This document shows, piece after piece, positions 10,409 to 22,477 of a stretch of 64,000 bases of DNA. The notes under the pieces were generated by a model. That model was not told the DNA's origin. It worked only from the letters and a program-made list of their open reading frames with translations, and searched no databases. Location: the NCBI GenBank assembly GCA_037892935.1, contig JAYXKI010000003.1:1178001-1242000 (forward strand), read 5' to 3'. Position numbers and translations under genes: made by a program. Each line of letters begins with the position of its first letter. Position 1 is the stretch's first letter. The DNA is from Phlebopus portentosus (Eukaryota > Basidiomycota > Agaricomycetes > Boletales > Boletinellaceae).

Positions 10409-12900
10409 ATGTCCCGCCATCGTGCCGTTAGAAACATGAATATCCAGGGTACGATTCGAATACGCATACATCAACCACATACTGACTCAAAGTGCTGTAG
10501 AGGAACTAGATGACGATGCATATTACGACGAGGAGGAATTAGACTTTCAATTGACACCAGAGCAATATGGTGCGTTGCCGTTTCAGCTGCATCGTCGATG
10601 CGCTGTGCCGATAACCATGATGTATCAGATCAACTTGACGAAGTCAGGGAGCAAGTCGTCGAAGCAATTGGATATCCGTCTGTTAGCGGTATCCCTGAGG
10701 AGTCGCTAAATGAAATCATAATTTACAATGATTTCGACGTTGAGAAGAGCTTAAGGTATATCGAAGGTATGCTGCTTGCTGCAGAATTAGTGCTTCTTTC
10801 CCTAACTTGCTTGTAGACGAGATGGAACGCATGGCAATAGCTAATGAACGGAAAGGTGAGCCTCGAGTTATATTTTGTCTCGGATTCCTTCTTCTCTGCG
10901 GCTGGCGTGCAACCTCTGTCATGAATAACCTCATGAAACATGGCACGTCGTGTTTGGAGTGTGCGAAGGTGCTTGTCATCTTCTTACTGTCGTTGCGCCA
11001 CACTCTTCTGCGATTCCTTCGCTAATGCGTTGGTCTTCGGATAGAACCTGCTGTGCCTAGCCGACTCTCGACTATTTCTGAAAGAACCGAGAGGACAGAG
11101 AGGACTCGTGCAAGTCACCAGAGTGGAGCATGGCCTTCCCGTCATGAACTTCTTGCTGTTCGCCGCCCTCCTTCGACCCCAACTCCGACGACAAGCTCGT
11201 ATGGGCAAGTTCTGCACCCATCTGCGAGCACTTTCGGACTCAAACAGAGATCTTTGGTGGATGGTGAAGCGCGTTCGGTGGTCACTGCTACGTCTGATGA
11301 TTACGGTCAAGTCATAGGCAAGTTCACATCGTGTTTTCTTTCTTATTATAGATACTGATCTCCAACTCTCATTATAGAAAATGAACGAACAATCGATCCG
11401 AACGACATTCATCCGTCGCCATCGCTTTCGGCCATTCGCCATCTTGAGATAAGGACTCCGAGCCCGTCGCCTAGCCGCTCTGTTTCTACAGTTCAAGCTC
11501 CGCCCCAGCAGAAAGTTTACCAAGCATCCGGCGATGCGCTCCGGGGTCATGGGATCAAAACATCCTCATCCATCAGCTCTCTCTCTGCCCTTCGTCAAAG
11601 CCCCCAAGCGCTTACCGAACGTAGCCTTCCCAAGACTCCACGGTCCGAACGTAGCCAAACTGGACTTGCTGCCTCCCACGCTTCGTTCATAGACCCGATC
11701 TCAGAGAAGGACGTCACTCCAAAAAAATCAAAACTTGCATCCTTGGCTAGCTCGCGAAAGTCTAAGGCAGCGCCCAGCGAGTCATCTATGTCCTGCACGA
11801 CGACAGATACTCTTGACACTGTCGCGACTTTTCCAGCGCTTCGTCCTAGATCTCTCACCTCTCACACATCGGTTTCTATCACTGCACCAGATCAGAAGGA
11901 TGATAGGGTCGTGACGCCGAGCCTGGACCAGCAGAGGGAGAAATTGAAGATGATGAGGGCAGTCAGGGAGCCCTTTGCGTTGCCAATCCTACCGCCTCAT
12001 GCGCCTTCGACTCCCACCCGTTCTGAAGCACCATCATTAAAGTCAATACCCTCCGAAGCTCAATCAACTTCGTGGGCAAGACGATCCGAGTTAGCGACTG
12101 GTGTAACGACGACCGAAGGACCGGCACCGCTTGAGAATGAGCCCATTGTAACTGAAAAGCCGACGTCAGTCGCGGAGAAACCAACGATGTCCAAGTTGGC
12201 TCAGTTGGCTCAAGCGAAGGCGGCCAACCGGGAGCATACTAGTCGAAAGGTGCAGAAACCTCGGATCCTTGATCCTCCATTTGCCGAGACAAAGTACTTG
12301 AAGCCCTCATACAACAATTCCTCCATGACCACCGCCATTACAACGTATACACAGTCCGTAGATAACATGGTTGCTATGTCTCGTGCAGATCTGCCGCCAT
12401 CTTACCCTCTGGAAGGCAAACAATCGAAGCTATCGCTTAAGGCGAAGAACTCAGGAAACAAGCCTGCTTCATCTACTGCAGATGACGCACAGCGCGAGGC
12501 TCTCGAGCGAGCACGTAGTCACGCGCAGAATTTGCTTTATAATGGGAACGTATCACGAGCGGAACCATCCTCGTTTGCTTCCCTCCTCGTCAATGATCGC
12601 GATCACATCAAACAGCCAAAGGTGGAAGAAAGCGAATTTTTGCCGAAACAGAAAGCAGAACAGAGAGCGGAGCGGAAGGCAGAGGAACGCTTGCGACAAA
12701 GAATGCGCAAGGAGGCTTTGCTTCCTATGCACTTGCTGAACCCTTCCGTGTTGAAGTCGACGGCATTTGCATTTGATGTCCCGAGTCCCGACGATGTTGT
12801 GCTTAACTCGCGTAAGGGAACAGCCTTAGACACTGCGACGCACGCCAGGTCGCGGCACAAGGGTGCTCCTGATCACTCTTCGGTACCACCAATTCGATGA
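10409..12900 (+). CDS. SKI7: SKI7-like isoform of the HBS1 locus (alternative long exon with own stop)
   Basis: The first exons, to 10855, are shared with HBS1. The same phase-1 donor can instead join 11045, which reads [20 protein letters not shown]. Exon 11045-11317 is followed by a GC-AG intron (11318-11377, donor ATAG|GCAAGT), then a 1.5-kb exon 11378-12900 that stays open to TGA at 12898-12900. The product is Ser/Pro/Ala-rich and has no GTPase. Near its end it carries [10 protein letters not shown] followed by [18 protein letters not shown]. In yeasts and animals, Ski7-type proteins bridge the exosome and the SKI complex and use short motifs of this PSPDD kind. Recognition of the motif is from memory of the family. 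The isoform itself is inferred from exon phase and needs RNA support. Confidence 0.75.
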
Positions 12901-15018
12901 CAGTTATTTGACGTTGCATTGCTTTAACTTATTTACTTTGGCGGTTCACTTATTTCTTGTTATATTTCTTGTTGTCGATTTGCATTGGTCTTGGTTTTCT
13001 TGGACAATCTTGATGCTGACTACTTTTCCAAAGCTGCCCGCGAACGCGACAAAGCTGAGAAGGCAAAAAATAAGCAAATACAGAGCCTTAAGTCTGGGGC
13101 GTCCTCTGCCTCAACGTCTCGCACAGCCTCGCCTGTTCCTTCTTCCACAAAAGCGTCAACAAAACAAACGGGGGGCAAGAAGACCGTACCTCCATCAAAA
13201 CCAACTCAGCACAAATCCCCTTAGACCAGCAAGCGATGGATATATCATCTCTGCATCTTGATTCAGATGATGTCGAAGAGCCAGTTAATGAACCTCCGCC
13301 CAAGATTTCCATAGCCCGTGAGAAGGTTCTTGAAGAAGCTCGCAAGTCATTGAACGCAAATACAAAGAAAGCTGTCAGCCTTGTCGTCATTGGTAGATAC
13401 TTTTTTCGTGCTGTACTTGTGCGTTCTAAGCTTTATATTTGTAGGACATGTGGACGCAGGGAAGTCCACTTTGATGGGCAGGTTACTTTATGAACTTGGG
13501 CTGTTAGACGAGCGAAAGAGGCTCGCGAACGAGCGTGAAAGCAATAAAATGGGCAAGGGGAGCTTTACATGGGCTTGGGAGATGGATGGAACTATTGAAG
13601 AGCGAGAGAGGTAAGCATATTCTTTCAAAAGACATCGTAGCATACTCATCAGTATACCAGGGGAGTGACCATGGATATTGCACAACAAATGCTAGACACA
13701 CCGAATAGACGCATTACGGTTCTAGATGCTCCTGGGCACAAGGACTTTATACCTAATATGATCTCAGGGGCTACTCAAGCAGACTGCGCCCTTCTTGTCG
13801 TCGATGCTGCAACAGGGGAGTTTGAGGCGGGATTTGACCGTGGAGGGCAAACACGAGAGCACCTTGTGCTTGTTCGTAGTCTTGGCGTGGCTCAGGTCAT
13901 TGTGGCTGTCAATAAACTGGATCAAGTAAGTCTTCTTTACCAGAGTATCTTATCGTATGCTTATCTCCGTTCCTAGGTTAACTGGGATAGAGACCGTTAT
14001 GAAGAGATTTGTGACCTGCTCAGACCATTCCTCACGCAAACGGGATTCAACGCCTCGAGGGTAGGCTTCGTTCCGGTGGGCGCTCTGAGTGGTGTGAATC
14101 TCGCTCGCCGAGACGGAGACGAGTCGAATACTCTGAACAGTTGGTACAAAGGTCCAACACTCGTTGATTTGCTGAGTGAGACTGATACATGCACTGTGTT
14201 CGAGAGAATCCTGGCTGACCTCAGAAAATAATTCTACAGATAAGCTTGAACCTCCAACTCGGGCGTTCGCGGCACCTCTGCGCTTCCCGATTTCAAATGT
14301 TTTCAAAGGGATGTCTTCCAGTGGAACGGGTGTCTCGGGAAGACTATGTAGCGGTGTTGTTCAAGTAGGAGAGCAACTGCGTATTCTTCCTGGAGACGAG
14401 ACAGCCGTCGTGAAATGTAAGAGTAACTGGTTCGTTTTATTACAATGGTTTTTTTTTGATTGCTTGTCACAGCTATCGAGGTTGATGAAGAGAGCAAACC
14501 ATGGGCATCTGCCGGATCGAACGCTACGTTGTACCTCACCAACATTGACCCAATACATCTAAGCATCGGTTCAGTCCTATGCCCTCCGTCAGACCTGGTG
14601 CCCTTAACGACTTCTTTCACGGCCCGCGTCATCATTTTCGACATCGAGTTGCCTATTACCATCGGTGCTCCCGTAGAGTTGTTCCATCACTCATACAACG
14701 TACCTGCAAGTGTGGCAGCAATTATTGCGACGCTGGACCGCGGAACAGGGGCGGTAGTGAAGCGCAATCCAAGAGTGCTCACTCGCGGTGCCTCTGCAGA
14801 GGTTCGTATCACACTGCGCACGTCGAGCATGTCGGGGCCCACTGCTCGTGCGCAGGCCATTCCGCTCGAGCCGTTCTCAATGAATAAAGACATGGGACGG
14901 TTCCTTCTCCGTCGCGGGGGTGAGACGATAGCAGCGGGTACGAATCGATCTTCTTGATTCTCTATCATAAGTCTGATTTCTCTGCCCAGGCATCGTTCTT
15001 GACGTCGCTCCAAAATAA
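10409..15018 (+). CDS. HBS1: HBS1 ribosome-rescue GTPase (spliced isoform skipping 10856-13033)
   Basis: The start is [13 protein letters not shown] at 10409. The HBS1 N-terminal domain follows ([20 protein letters not shown], then [20 protein letters not shown]). The exon ending ANERK at 10855 joins in phase 1 to 13034 ([14 protein letters not shown]). The GTPase has G1 GHVDAGKS, G2 GVTMD, G3 DAPGH and G4 NKLD. Domains II and III follow, and the protein ends IVLDVAPK with TAA at 15016-15018. Hbs1 with Dom34/Pelota rescues stalled ribosomes and drives no-go and non-stop mRNA decay in the cytoplasm. One intron (13186-13229) is only 44 nt. Splice sites were chosen by eye but every join keeps family-conserved residues. 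The same locus encodes a Ski7-like isoform. Confidence 0.95.
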
Positions 15019-15548
15019 AATTGCGACAGTGACTTAGAACCTTGGATAAAGCAGGCAGCAGTAGGATTTGACCTCGGTCTTGATCTCAATAGAAAGTACC
15101 TGGAGGAAAGTGACAGGTGTATTGCGCAGAACCCAATAAACGCATGGATTACTGCAGGGAAACAAGAAAATAGCAGGACCAAAAAAATGATTAATTTACA
15201 GCTAAAACATAGATAGAATCGACCGCTCCTGAATCAAAAAAGCAGTAGAAAGTGAAATAACAACAGTCTATCTGATAGGGAAAATGATCATGACAGCATG
15301 AGAGAGGTATGAAATACTTCGTATCCCAATAACCGGGGTCGTGAAGATATCCTGGGACAACAGAAAAGAAGAATGGAAAACCACGTAGGGAGAGAACTAC
15401 TGTGTCGCAAATGGAGGAAAACAACCACAACAAGGCAAACATGAAACACACATGTGGTGGTACGATCGCACAACAAGAGTAAGCAAACAGGTGAAAGAAA
15501 GAAAGGAAAATCATAGTTCCGCAGGATCAATGATTGAAAAGCAACGAA
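15019..15548. other. Convergent intergenic region, HBS1 / CBM48-domain gene
   Basis: This is 530 bp between two converging stop codons. The sequence is purine-rich on the plus strand, and open stretches on the other strand are hydrophobic low-complexity without family resemblance. It most likely holds long 3' UTRs. Confidence 0.45.
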
Positions 15549-16687
15549 TCACTTTCTCGACGAAGGCGACGCACTGCGCGAATCGGCCTTCTTGCCTTTA
15601 TCCTTGCTCGGACTACGGAACACGCCCTTGAGCTTGCCAAACAACGACGTGCGCGTCTTGCGGCCAAGACTGCTCATCCTGCTACCAGGGCTACCATCGC
15701 CTTCGATAGCGGGGAACGTCGTCGATGTCTTGGGCGTGGAAGGCGCCAATGAAGACGGTGGAGTTGAGGTACCCGTCGAGGTGCGTACGTGCTCCGGAGC
15801 AGAAGTGCCGTTTGTTTTGATAGGCGTTACTGGTGCTGGAGCCGGAGAGGACTCTGGTAGATCGGACTTCCTTTGCGGTGGCGTTGATGGCTCCGGAGCG
15901 ATAGTCGAAGAGGCAACTGCGGGAGTCGGTTCTGGCGCAGGAGCTGCTTCATGAGTTGAAACTGCAGTTTCGGCTGCAACAGGCTTTGACTCGGGCTGTA
16001 GAAACGGACTTAATTTCGAAATAAACCAATTATTTGAGATATTAATCACCGTAGTGTCAGTGGTGCCGTCAGGGACAGGCTGGATTGGAACAGGCACACT
16101 AGGCGCGACGTCTACATTCTCGATCTGGACGATCCTTTAGCTTCCATTATAAAACACAAACCGATAGGGAAGTCCATACCTTCTTCGGCTGATCCTCTTC
16201 AACCACTTCCGTCTTGGGCCGCTCAGACGCGGTCGCCACTGGCTCGGCAGCTTCCTTCTTAGCAGAATCAGTAGGTACAGGTGCAGGCTTCGTCGGTGTG
16301 TGGAATACGTTGTTCACGAATCCCGCCGCATCGGTCTCCGTAGGCTGATTTGCATGCGTGACCCAGTTGCCATTGACAATGAACTTGTATAGGATCTTGG
16401 TATCCCAAGGGACCGCCACCGAGCCGGTGAAGCCAGATTCTGAACGCTGGAGGTGCACGGAGGAGCTCCACTAGATTTCGAAACGATTGTGAGTGAGATG
16501 CACCCCGGAATAGATCCAAGGCGAGAGAAGATGCATACATTATCGAAGGTGCCTGTTACTATTACAGAGTGGGCATCCGTGTGAGGCCTATAGACGGATC
16601 ACGGTCAGGGAAATGGAGGAGATGAATGAAAAGACTAAAGCAAAATGAAACGCACCAATCGAAAGTAAGTATGTAAGTGTCTGCCAT
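15549..16687 (-). CDS. AMPK1/CBM48-type glycogen-binding domain protein (Mdg1/Crp1-like)
   Basis: The start MADTYILTFDW is at 16687. Exons 2 and 3 give PHTDAHSVIVTGTFDNW, then SSSVHLQRSESGFTGSVAVP and LYKFIVNGNWVTHANQPTE. This is the AMP-kinase glycogen-binding fold, with the conserved GTFDNW tryptophan and the YKFIVNGNW strand. After about 110 residues the protein becomes disordered, Pro/Ala/Thr/Ser-rich, and ends in a basic tail (LFGKLKGVFRSPSKDKGKK). Total length is about 300 residues. Yeast Mdg1 and Crp1 have the same layout; Mdg1 is linked to pheromone signalling, Crp1 binds cruciform DNA. Whether this protein binds glycogen is unknown. It is transcribed away from the oxidase array. Confidence 0.82.
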
Positions 16688-17503
16688 TTGGATTGGTGGA
16701 GAAACGACAAGTGCAGAATAGCTGATTTACAAGAAAGTGAAGACGATGGTGACTGCAGTCGTTGTTGTCGATGGTCGTGAGGAAGAGAGAGAGAAGAAAT
16801 GCAAAGTTACTACAGCTGAGCTAAGATAGGAAATGGACGAATGGGGAATTTTCAGTCTGGATTAATTCTATAGATAGCACTGGTAAAAAATGAATATCTT
16901 ACCTGGTCGACGACAGACGACGCAACTGAAGGTTGTGGGAGTTAAAAATGAAGGAAAAAAATGGGGCCCTGTTGAGGCAGCGCGAGCGCACGAGGCAGGG
17001 AAGTTAGGGCACGGCACGTTGTGTGTACAACTAAGCAGGGGCAGGGCGCCCGTACGGAAAGTCGCGGTCGCGTACGCTGATCCAATCGGCGGCCATCGTC
17101 ATTAATAATATTGTCCCGCGGCATCCCATTCCATTCCTACTAGTACTGCTTGCGGTAATACTAATATTAATGTGGCCTTTCCCTTTGTTATTCAATATTA
17201 TTATTGGCGCTGGAAATTTCTATAGAACACGAACAGAACGCCTTGCTTTGACAGATGTCAAAATCGAAGTAAATAGGCAATTGACGCGACATTCGAAGAC
17301 ATAGCACGATGCAAGAGTGAACCGTGATGATACTACATACTACTCAGCCTTGACTCAAAACGCTCAAATAGCGTATGCTGTCCTGGTCTCAGTCCCGGGC
17401 GCTCTTTTATCTCCTCCCCGTCTCATCCCCGTCCCAGTTTCAAGTACTACCTTCAGCCATGGTCGTCCATCCGCCTCGCTCGAAGCTCTCCCTGCTCTTT
17501 GCA
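16688..17503. other. Divergent intergenic region, CBM48-domain gene / oxidase 1
   Basis: The region is 816 bp and AT-rich near 17150-17220. No coding exon is supported. It should contain the promoters of both flanking genes. Confidence 0.4.
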
Positions 17504-19290
17504 ATGTCCAACTTTGATTCGTTCAAAGCTACTTTCAAGGGCGATATCGTCACCCCTGATCATCCCGACTACGACGAAGCTATCCAACGTTGGGCAAGGA
17601 ATGCAATCCGACGAGCAAAGATCGTCGCATTTGTTCACGACGCCCACGACGCGTCGCTAGCTATAAAATACGCGCGGGACTCAGGACTTCCCTTGGCTAT
17701 TCGTGGCGGAGGACATAACCCTGCAGGTTCATCTTCATCCGAAGGGATCGTCATAGACCTCTCAAGATATATCAATGAGTGTCGTGTCGATCCCGAAGAG
17801 AAGCTTGCGTATGTCGGTGGAGGCGCGCTCTGGAAGACTGTCGACGAGACCGCGATCAAGTATGGCCTTGCAGCAGTCGGAGGTACCGTTAATCATGTCA
17901 GTGTATTTGCGTGGCACTGTTTCTTAGTCTCTAACTGATTTTTTCAAAGACTGGTGTGGGAGGGTAAGTTCCATCAATAAGTTTAATCGCTATTATGTAG
18001 CGGACAGTATTGACATTCCAAAAGCCTCACATTAGGTGGTGGCTTTGGATGGCTCGCCGGTGCCCACGGCCTCGCCATAGACAACTTAGTACAGGTAAGC
18101 GAAGCGGGAACACTAGAATAATACAATACATTAATTTTTACTTTCAGGCAACTATGGTCATCGCAGATGGTTCAATTGTAACTGCTTCTGAAAGTGAAAA
18201 TAGCGACTTATTCTGGGCTATACGAGGTGGAGGATGCAACTTTGGTATCTGCACCGAGTTTGTTTTCCGATTGCACGAGCAACGTCCGACCGTGTATTCT
18301 GGGATACTTATCTACCCCCCTCCACTCGTTGATCAGGTTCTGAATGTCACCGCGGGGTGGTTGCAAGGCAAGCCTAGACCGGATGCCTGTCTGCTTCAAG
18401 CAATAACACGAGGACCACCTCCCGAGTATACGGTATGTCTTTTCAGGGAATGTTGATAGAACTTTATATCTAAAGTATATCGAAGCCCTGCATCGTTGTT
18501 ATTCCTTTCTACAACGGCACAGAGGAAGAAGGGAGGAAAATATTCAGCCGATTTCTAGATATCGGTACAGAGTTTCCTATCCCTTCGTAGTCTCCTGAGC
18601 TGACTTGTAATCACTTCATAGGCCCCATAGATTTGACGAAGGCAGTACCATATGAGCAGCAGAACGGCCTTCAGAATGATAACGTCCCACATGGACGAAA
18701 TTATTACATGCGTGGCGCCCTTCAACATGAATATTCACCTGCTGTGGCAAAAGCGGTCAGTGATATACTCCCGACGATATTCTGATCATTAATCACTCAC
18801 ACGAACCAGATATTCGACCGCATGTGCGAAGTAACCTCAGAGGATCTCGGAGTCTCGCTCATATTCGAGCTCTTCCCACTCGAGAAGATCAACAGCGTGT
18901 CGAACAACGCGACCGCGTTCAACCTACGCGGACCGGATAATAACGTTTTGTGTATCAGCACGTGGGATGAGGATTCGCCAGAGGGTGCCATTCGTGGAAA
19001 GGAGGCCGCCCATGCGGTTACAGATATCGTTGCTACTGGAGAAGGACGACCCGATGCATCCAAGTCCCTGAGGGCATACGGAAACTACGGTAAGTCTGTC
19101 TGATCGTGTATTTGTCCTTCGATGAATTGAACGAGATTTGCTGCAACTCCTCTCAGTTGGGGACGAGAAGCTCAGCTCGGATCGAGCTCAGAAAGTATTC
19201 GGAGACAATTATCCACGACTTCAGCAAATCAAGAAGAGATACGACCCTGACATGATATTCTCGAACTGGTTCCAAATTATACCGGCGTAA
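17504..19290 (+). CDS. FAD-linked oxidase, berberine-bridge-like, copy 1
   Basis: The start MSNFDSFKATFKGDIVTP is chosen at 17504 because it aligns with copy 4; an upstream in-frame ATG at 17459 would add 15 residues. The FAD_binding_4 domain has [19 protein letters not shown], whose His is the expected covalent flavin site, and [27 protein letters not shown] follows. The BBE-type C-terminus is NYPRLQQIKKRYDPD, ending at TAA 19288-19290. Length is about 455 residues. Such enzymes oxidise alcohols, amines or sugars with O2, giving H2O2; the substrate is unknown. The position that holds the second flavin-linking Cys in bicovalent enzymes reads VNHTGVGG, so a single His link is expected. A 14-nt exon (17950-17963) encodes TGVGG. 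No secretion signal was seen. Confidence 0.92.
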
Positions 19291-20118
19291 TCGACCTGAC
19301 GAAACGTACGCTTTCTTGATGCACGTCTAAATAAATAACATATTGTCAGACTCACTCCACGTTGTCGCTGTATCGGCATCTGTACTTGTACCTAGCATCA
19401 TGTCTTTCCTTACCTTTCTGTTTTCTTGCTGCAGAGCTGACCTTGAACTTCTGATTCCGAAGTCTAACCATTGATCAGAGATGCTACACTTACTTGATAC
19501 GATTATGATGCATGTAATGAACGAACGTAACGTACTACACCTTGATCTGCCTGTACAGAATCCCTGTTTCGACACAGTTTCTTCGTATCAGCCTGAAACA
19601 GTATTAAAAAAAAAGTTACCGGCATGTCGCCTTTTTCTTCTCCGTGTTTGGAAAGAAATTTTATGTCCCATTTTATATATGGGCGCATTTATTTGCCTCT
19701 ATTTGCGCCCGCTTTCCTTTTGGAGCCATACAAACAGATCACAACTTCATCCGAGACTTCTGACTTCTACTCTTTGTTATATCCATCACTTACTCCGGTC
19801 CTGTTTTGAAACTGCGACTCTTTCTTTCTATCCTTGTGCCATGGAGCTGACTGGCGATGCCTCTCTGGTCGAAGGAACGTCCGGCCTTGATATGCTATAG
19901 GATGCGAACTCCCAAGCAGATTCCCGCAGTTGAATAGCGCCCTCTCGGAATAATGTCAAGTGGCCACAAGTAAGCAGCCGATGACTCCGTAGTATGACAC
20001 GCAGTAAACTATGGGTGCATTTCAATCTTATTCTGAATTTCGAAGACAAGCATGAGCTTGAACATAATGTATAAGATGGCTTCGCTTCCTGTGTCTCTTC
20101 TTCTCAAAGTATTCGATC
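19291..20118. other. Intergenic spacer between oxidase copies 1 and 2
   Basis: The spacer is 828 bp with no supportable gene. It contains the 3' UTR of copy 1 and, presumably, the promoter of copy 2; a TATA-like TGTATAAG lies near 20069. Confidence 0.4.
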
Positions 20119-21933
20119 ATGATTCTTCATCCTACCTTCAAAGAGAACTCTGTGACCTTTTCTTCTCCAAGCTTGCAGTCATTCAAAGACCAATTCATGG
20201 GTGATATTGTTACTCCCGACCATCCTGACTATGAAGTGGCTATCCAGCGCTGGGCCAAGAATGCCGTCCGACGCGCGAACATTGTTGTGTTCGTCAAGGA
20301 TGCAAACGACGCGTCGCTCGCTGTTAAATATGCCCGAGAGTCAGGACTGCCTCTAGCCATTCGTGGTGGCGGTCACAACCCTGCAGGTGCATCTTCGTCT
20401 GAAGGCATTGTAGTCGATCTGTCGAGATACGTGAATGAATGCTGCGTCGATCCCGGGAAAAGGCTTGCGTACGTCGGTGGTGGTGCAGTTTGGAAGACTG
20501 TCGATGAAACTGCGATTAAGTATGGCCTCGCTACGGTCGGTGGGACGATCAATCATGTCCGTATATGCACGTATTTATTAAACCGATAGCTGATACTCTA
20601 CGTTTATACAGACAGGAGTGGGAGGGTAAGTACTGCAGAATGGAACTGTCCATTTCGACAATTCAAACTTGATGAAGGCTCACTCTAGGTGGAGGATTTG
20701 GGTGGCTAGCTGCCGCACATGGATTAGTCGTGGATAATTTAATACAAGTAAGCAGTGTTTCCTTTTCCTCTGTCAATCTAATAATCTCCTCTATTCCTTT
20801 TTAAGGCAACAATGGTGCTTGCAGACGGCTCGATTGTGACTGCTTCCGATTCTGAGAACAGTGACCTGTTTTGGGGGATCCGAGGTGGCGGATCCAACTT
20901 CGGCATCTGCACAGAGTTCGTCTTGCGACTGCATGAACAGCGTCCGACAGTGTATTCAGGGATTCTCTACTATCCCCCACCTCTCATCAATAAGTTACTT
21001 GAGATCACGGAGGAATGGTCAAAGTCAAATCCGGAACCGAGTTCTTGTCTACTTCAGGCTCTTACCAGGGGACCGGCCACGGACTACGATGTGATTTTCT
21101 TGTATCTTTCAAGTTTCATCATATCTTAATGGAATTATAACGCAGCCGCACATTTATATAATTCCCTTTCACAACGGTCCTGTGGAAGAAGGGAGGAAAG
21201 TATTCAAGGCATTCCTGGATCTTTGTGCGCAAATTTCAATATTATACTACTTCTGTTCGCTCAAGACGTCATGTAGGTCCCGTTGATACGACTGGGGAGG
21301 TGCCATACGAACAGATGAATGGTCTACAGAACGATAAAGTCCCTCACGGACGAAACTATTACTTCCAAGGTGTCGTCCAGAAACAGTATTCCGCCTCGAT
21401 CGCGAAAAAGGTAGACAACAATCTTATTGAGGTCGAAATCACTGACTTCTATTCGCTCTTTCAAGGCGTATGAGCTCATGTGCGAAGTCTCCTCAAAAGA
21501 CTTAATAGTCTCACTAGTATTTGAATTTTATCCGCTCCAGAAAGTCAACAGTGTTGCGGATAACGCGATGGCTTTTAACCTGCGCGGAGCTGAGAGTAAC
21601 ATTTTCACTATCACTGCGTGGGATGATGATTCTCAGGAAGCTGCTGCGCGCGGAAAAGAAGCCACTTATGCCGTGACAGATACAGTGTCGAGCTCAGAAG
21701 GTCGTATAGTAGGATCAAAGAGGTCATATGGCAATTACAGTGAGTCTTCTCGTCTGCCGGACGAATATTACCTGTCACCTGATGATGTACATTTCGTAGT
21801 TGGAGACGAGAAGTTCAACGCAGAAAGATCGAAGAGGACATTTGGGGACAATTACCCACGCCTCCAACAGATCAAGAAGAAATACGACCCGGACGTGTTA
21901 TTCTCCAAGTGGTTCCAAATTGTACCGGCATAA
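20119..21933 (+). CDS. FAD-linked oxidase, berberine-bridge-like, copy 2
   Basis: The start MILHPTFKENSVTFSSPSL at 20119 gives a longer N-terminus than copies 1 and 4, before the shared DQFMGDIVTPDHPDY. The core has [19 protein letters not shown] with the flavin-linking His, [13 protein letters not shown], and a C-terminal NYPRLQQIKKKYDPD, ending at 21931-21933. Length is about 465 residues. Introns fall at the same positions as in copy 1, including the 14-nt exon (20612-20625). Unlike the other copies, the GGGxNFGI loop has Ser instead of Cys. It is very similar to copies 1 and 3, which points to recent tandem duplication. Confidence 0.92.
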
Positions 21934-22477
21934 GTAAAGTTATCTGACGAAATAATTCATGGCTGTCCTAATATCTGTATTTGAAGAATATATGTACGTA
22001 TCTTGTTTTAAGGACCTAATTCCTATCTCCTGAGGCAAAATTCTGCGAATGATTGATTTTCTGGTCTGGGATTTACGCGCATTAATATTGTCTGATATTC
22101 TTTGCCCGCTATCTCCTTTTTGGCCCTGATGCAGACCGCGAGATGAGATTATCCAGTTTCGTGTCACTTCTTACCCACATTACTACTTCCCTTCCAGCCA
22201 TCATGGGTAGCTTTCCATACCTTCCTGGAGGCAGGAACGGCTGTACCATTGGCCGAAGGTACTCCAAAGACTAAGTTGGGATCACTGTCACTAGATTCAA
22301 CCGTCCGTCCGATCAAATGACTGCAAATCGGCGACGATGGATCATATTACATGCAGCTTTCTCTTAAGGATCGATCATATATATTCTGAGCCCATCGACA
22401 GTGCTTGTCGTGATGTCGAGTTCCACTTATTGCCATCGAGCACAGACTTTAATTATGGATCCGATCTGGCTCCGTCA
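21934..22477. other. Intergenic spacer between oxidase copies 2 and 3
   Basis: The spacer is 544 bp. A TATATATT-like string near 22377 is about 100 bp before the presumed start of copy 3. No gene is supported. Confidence 0.4.
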
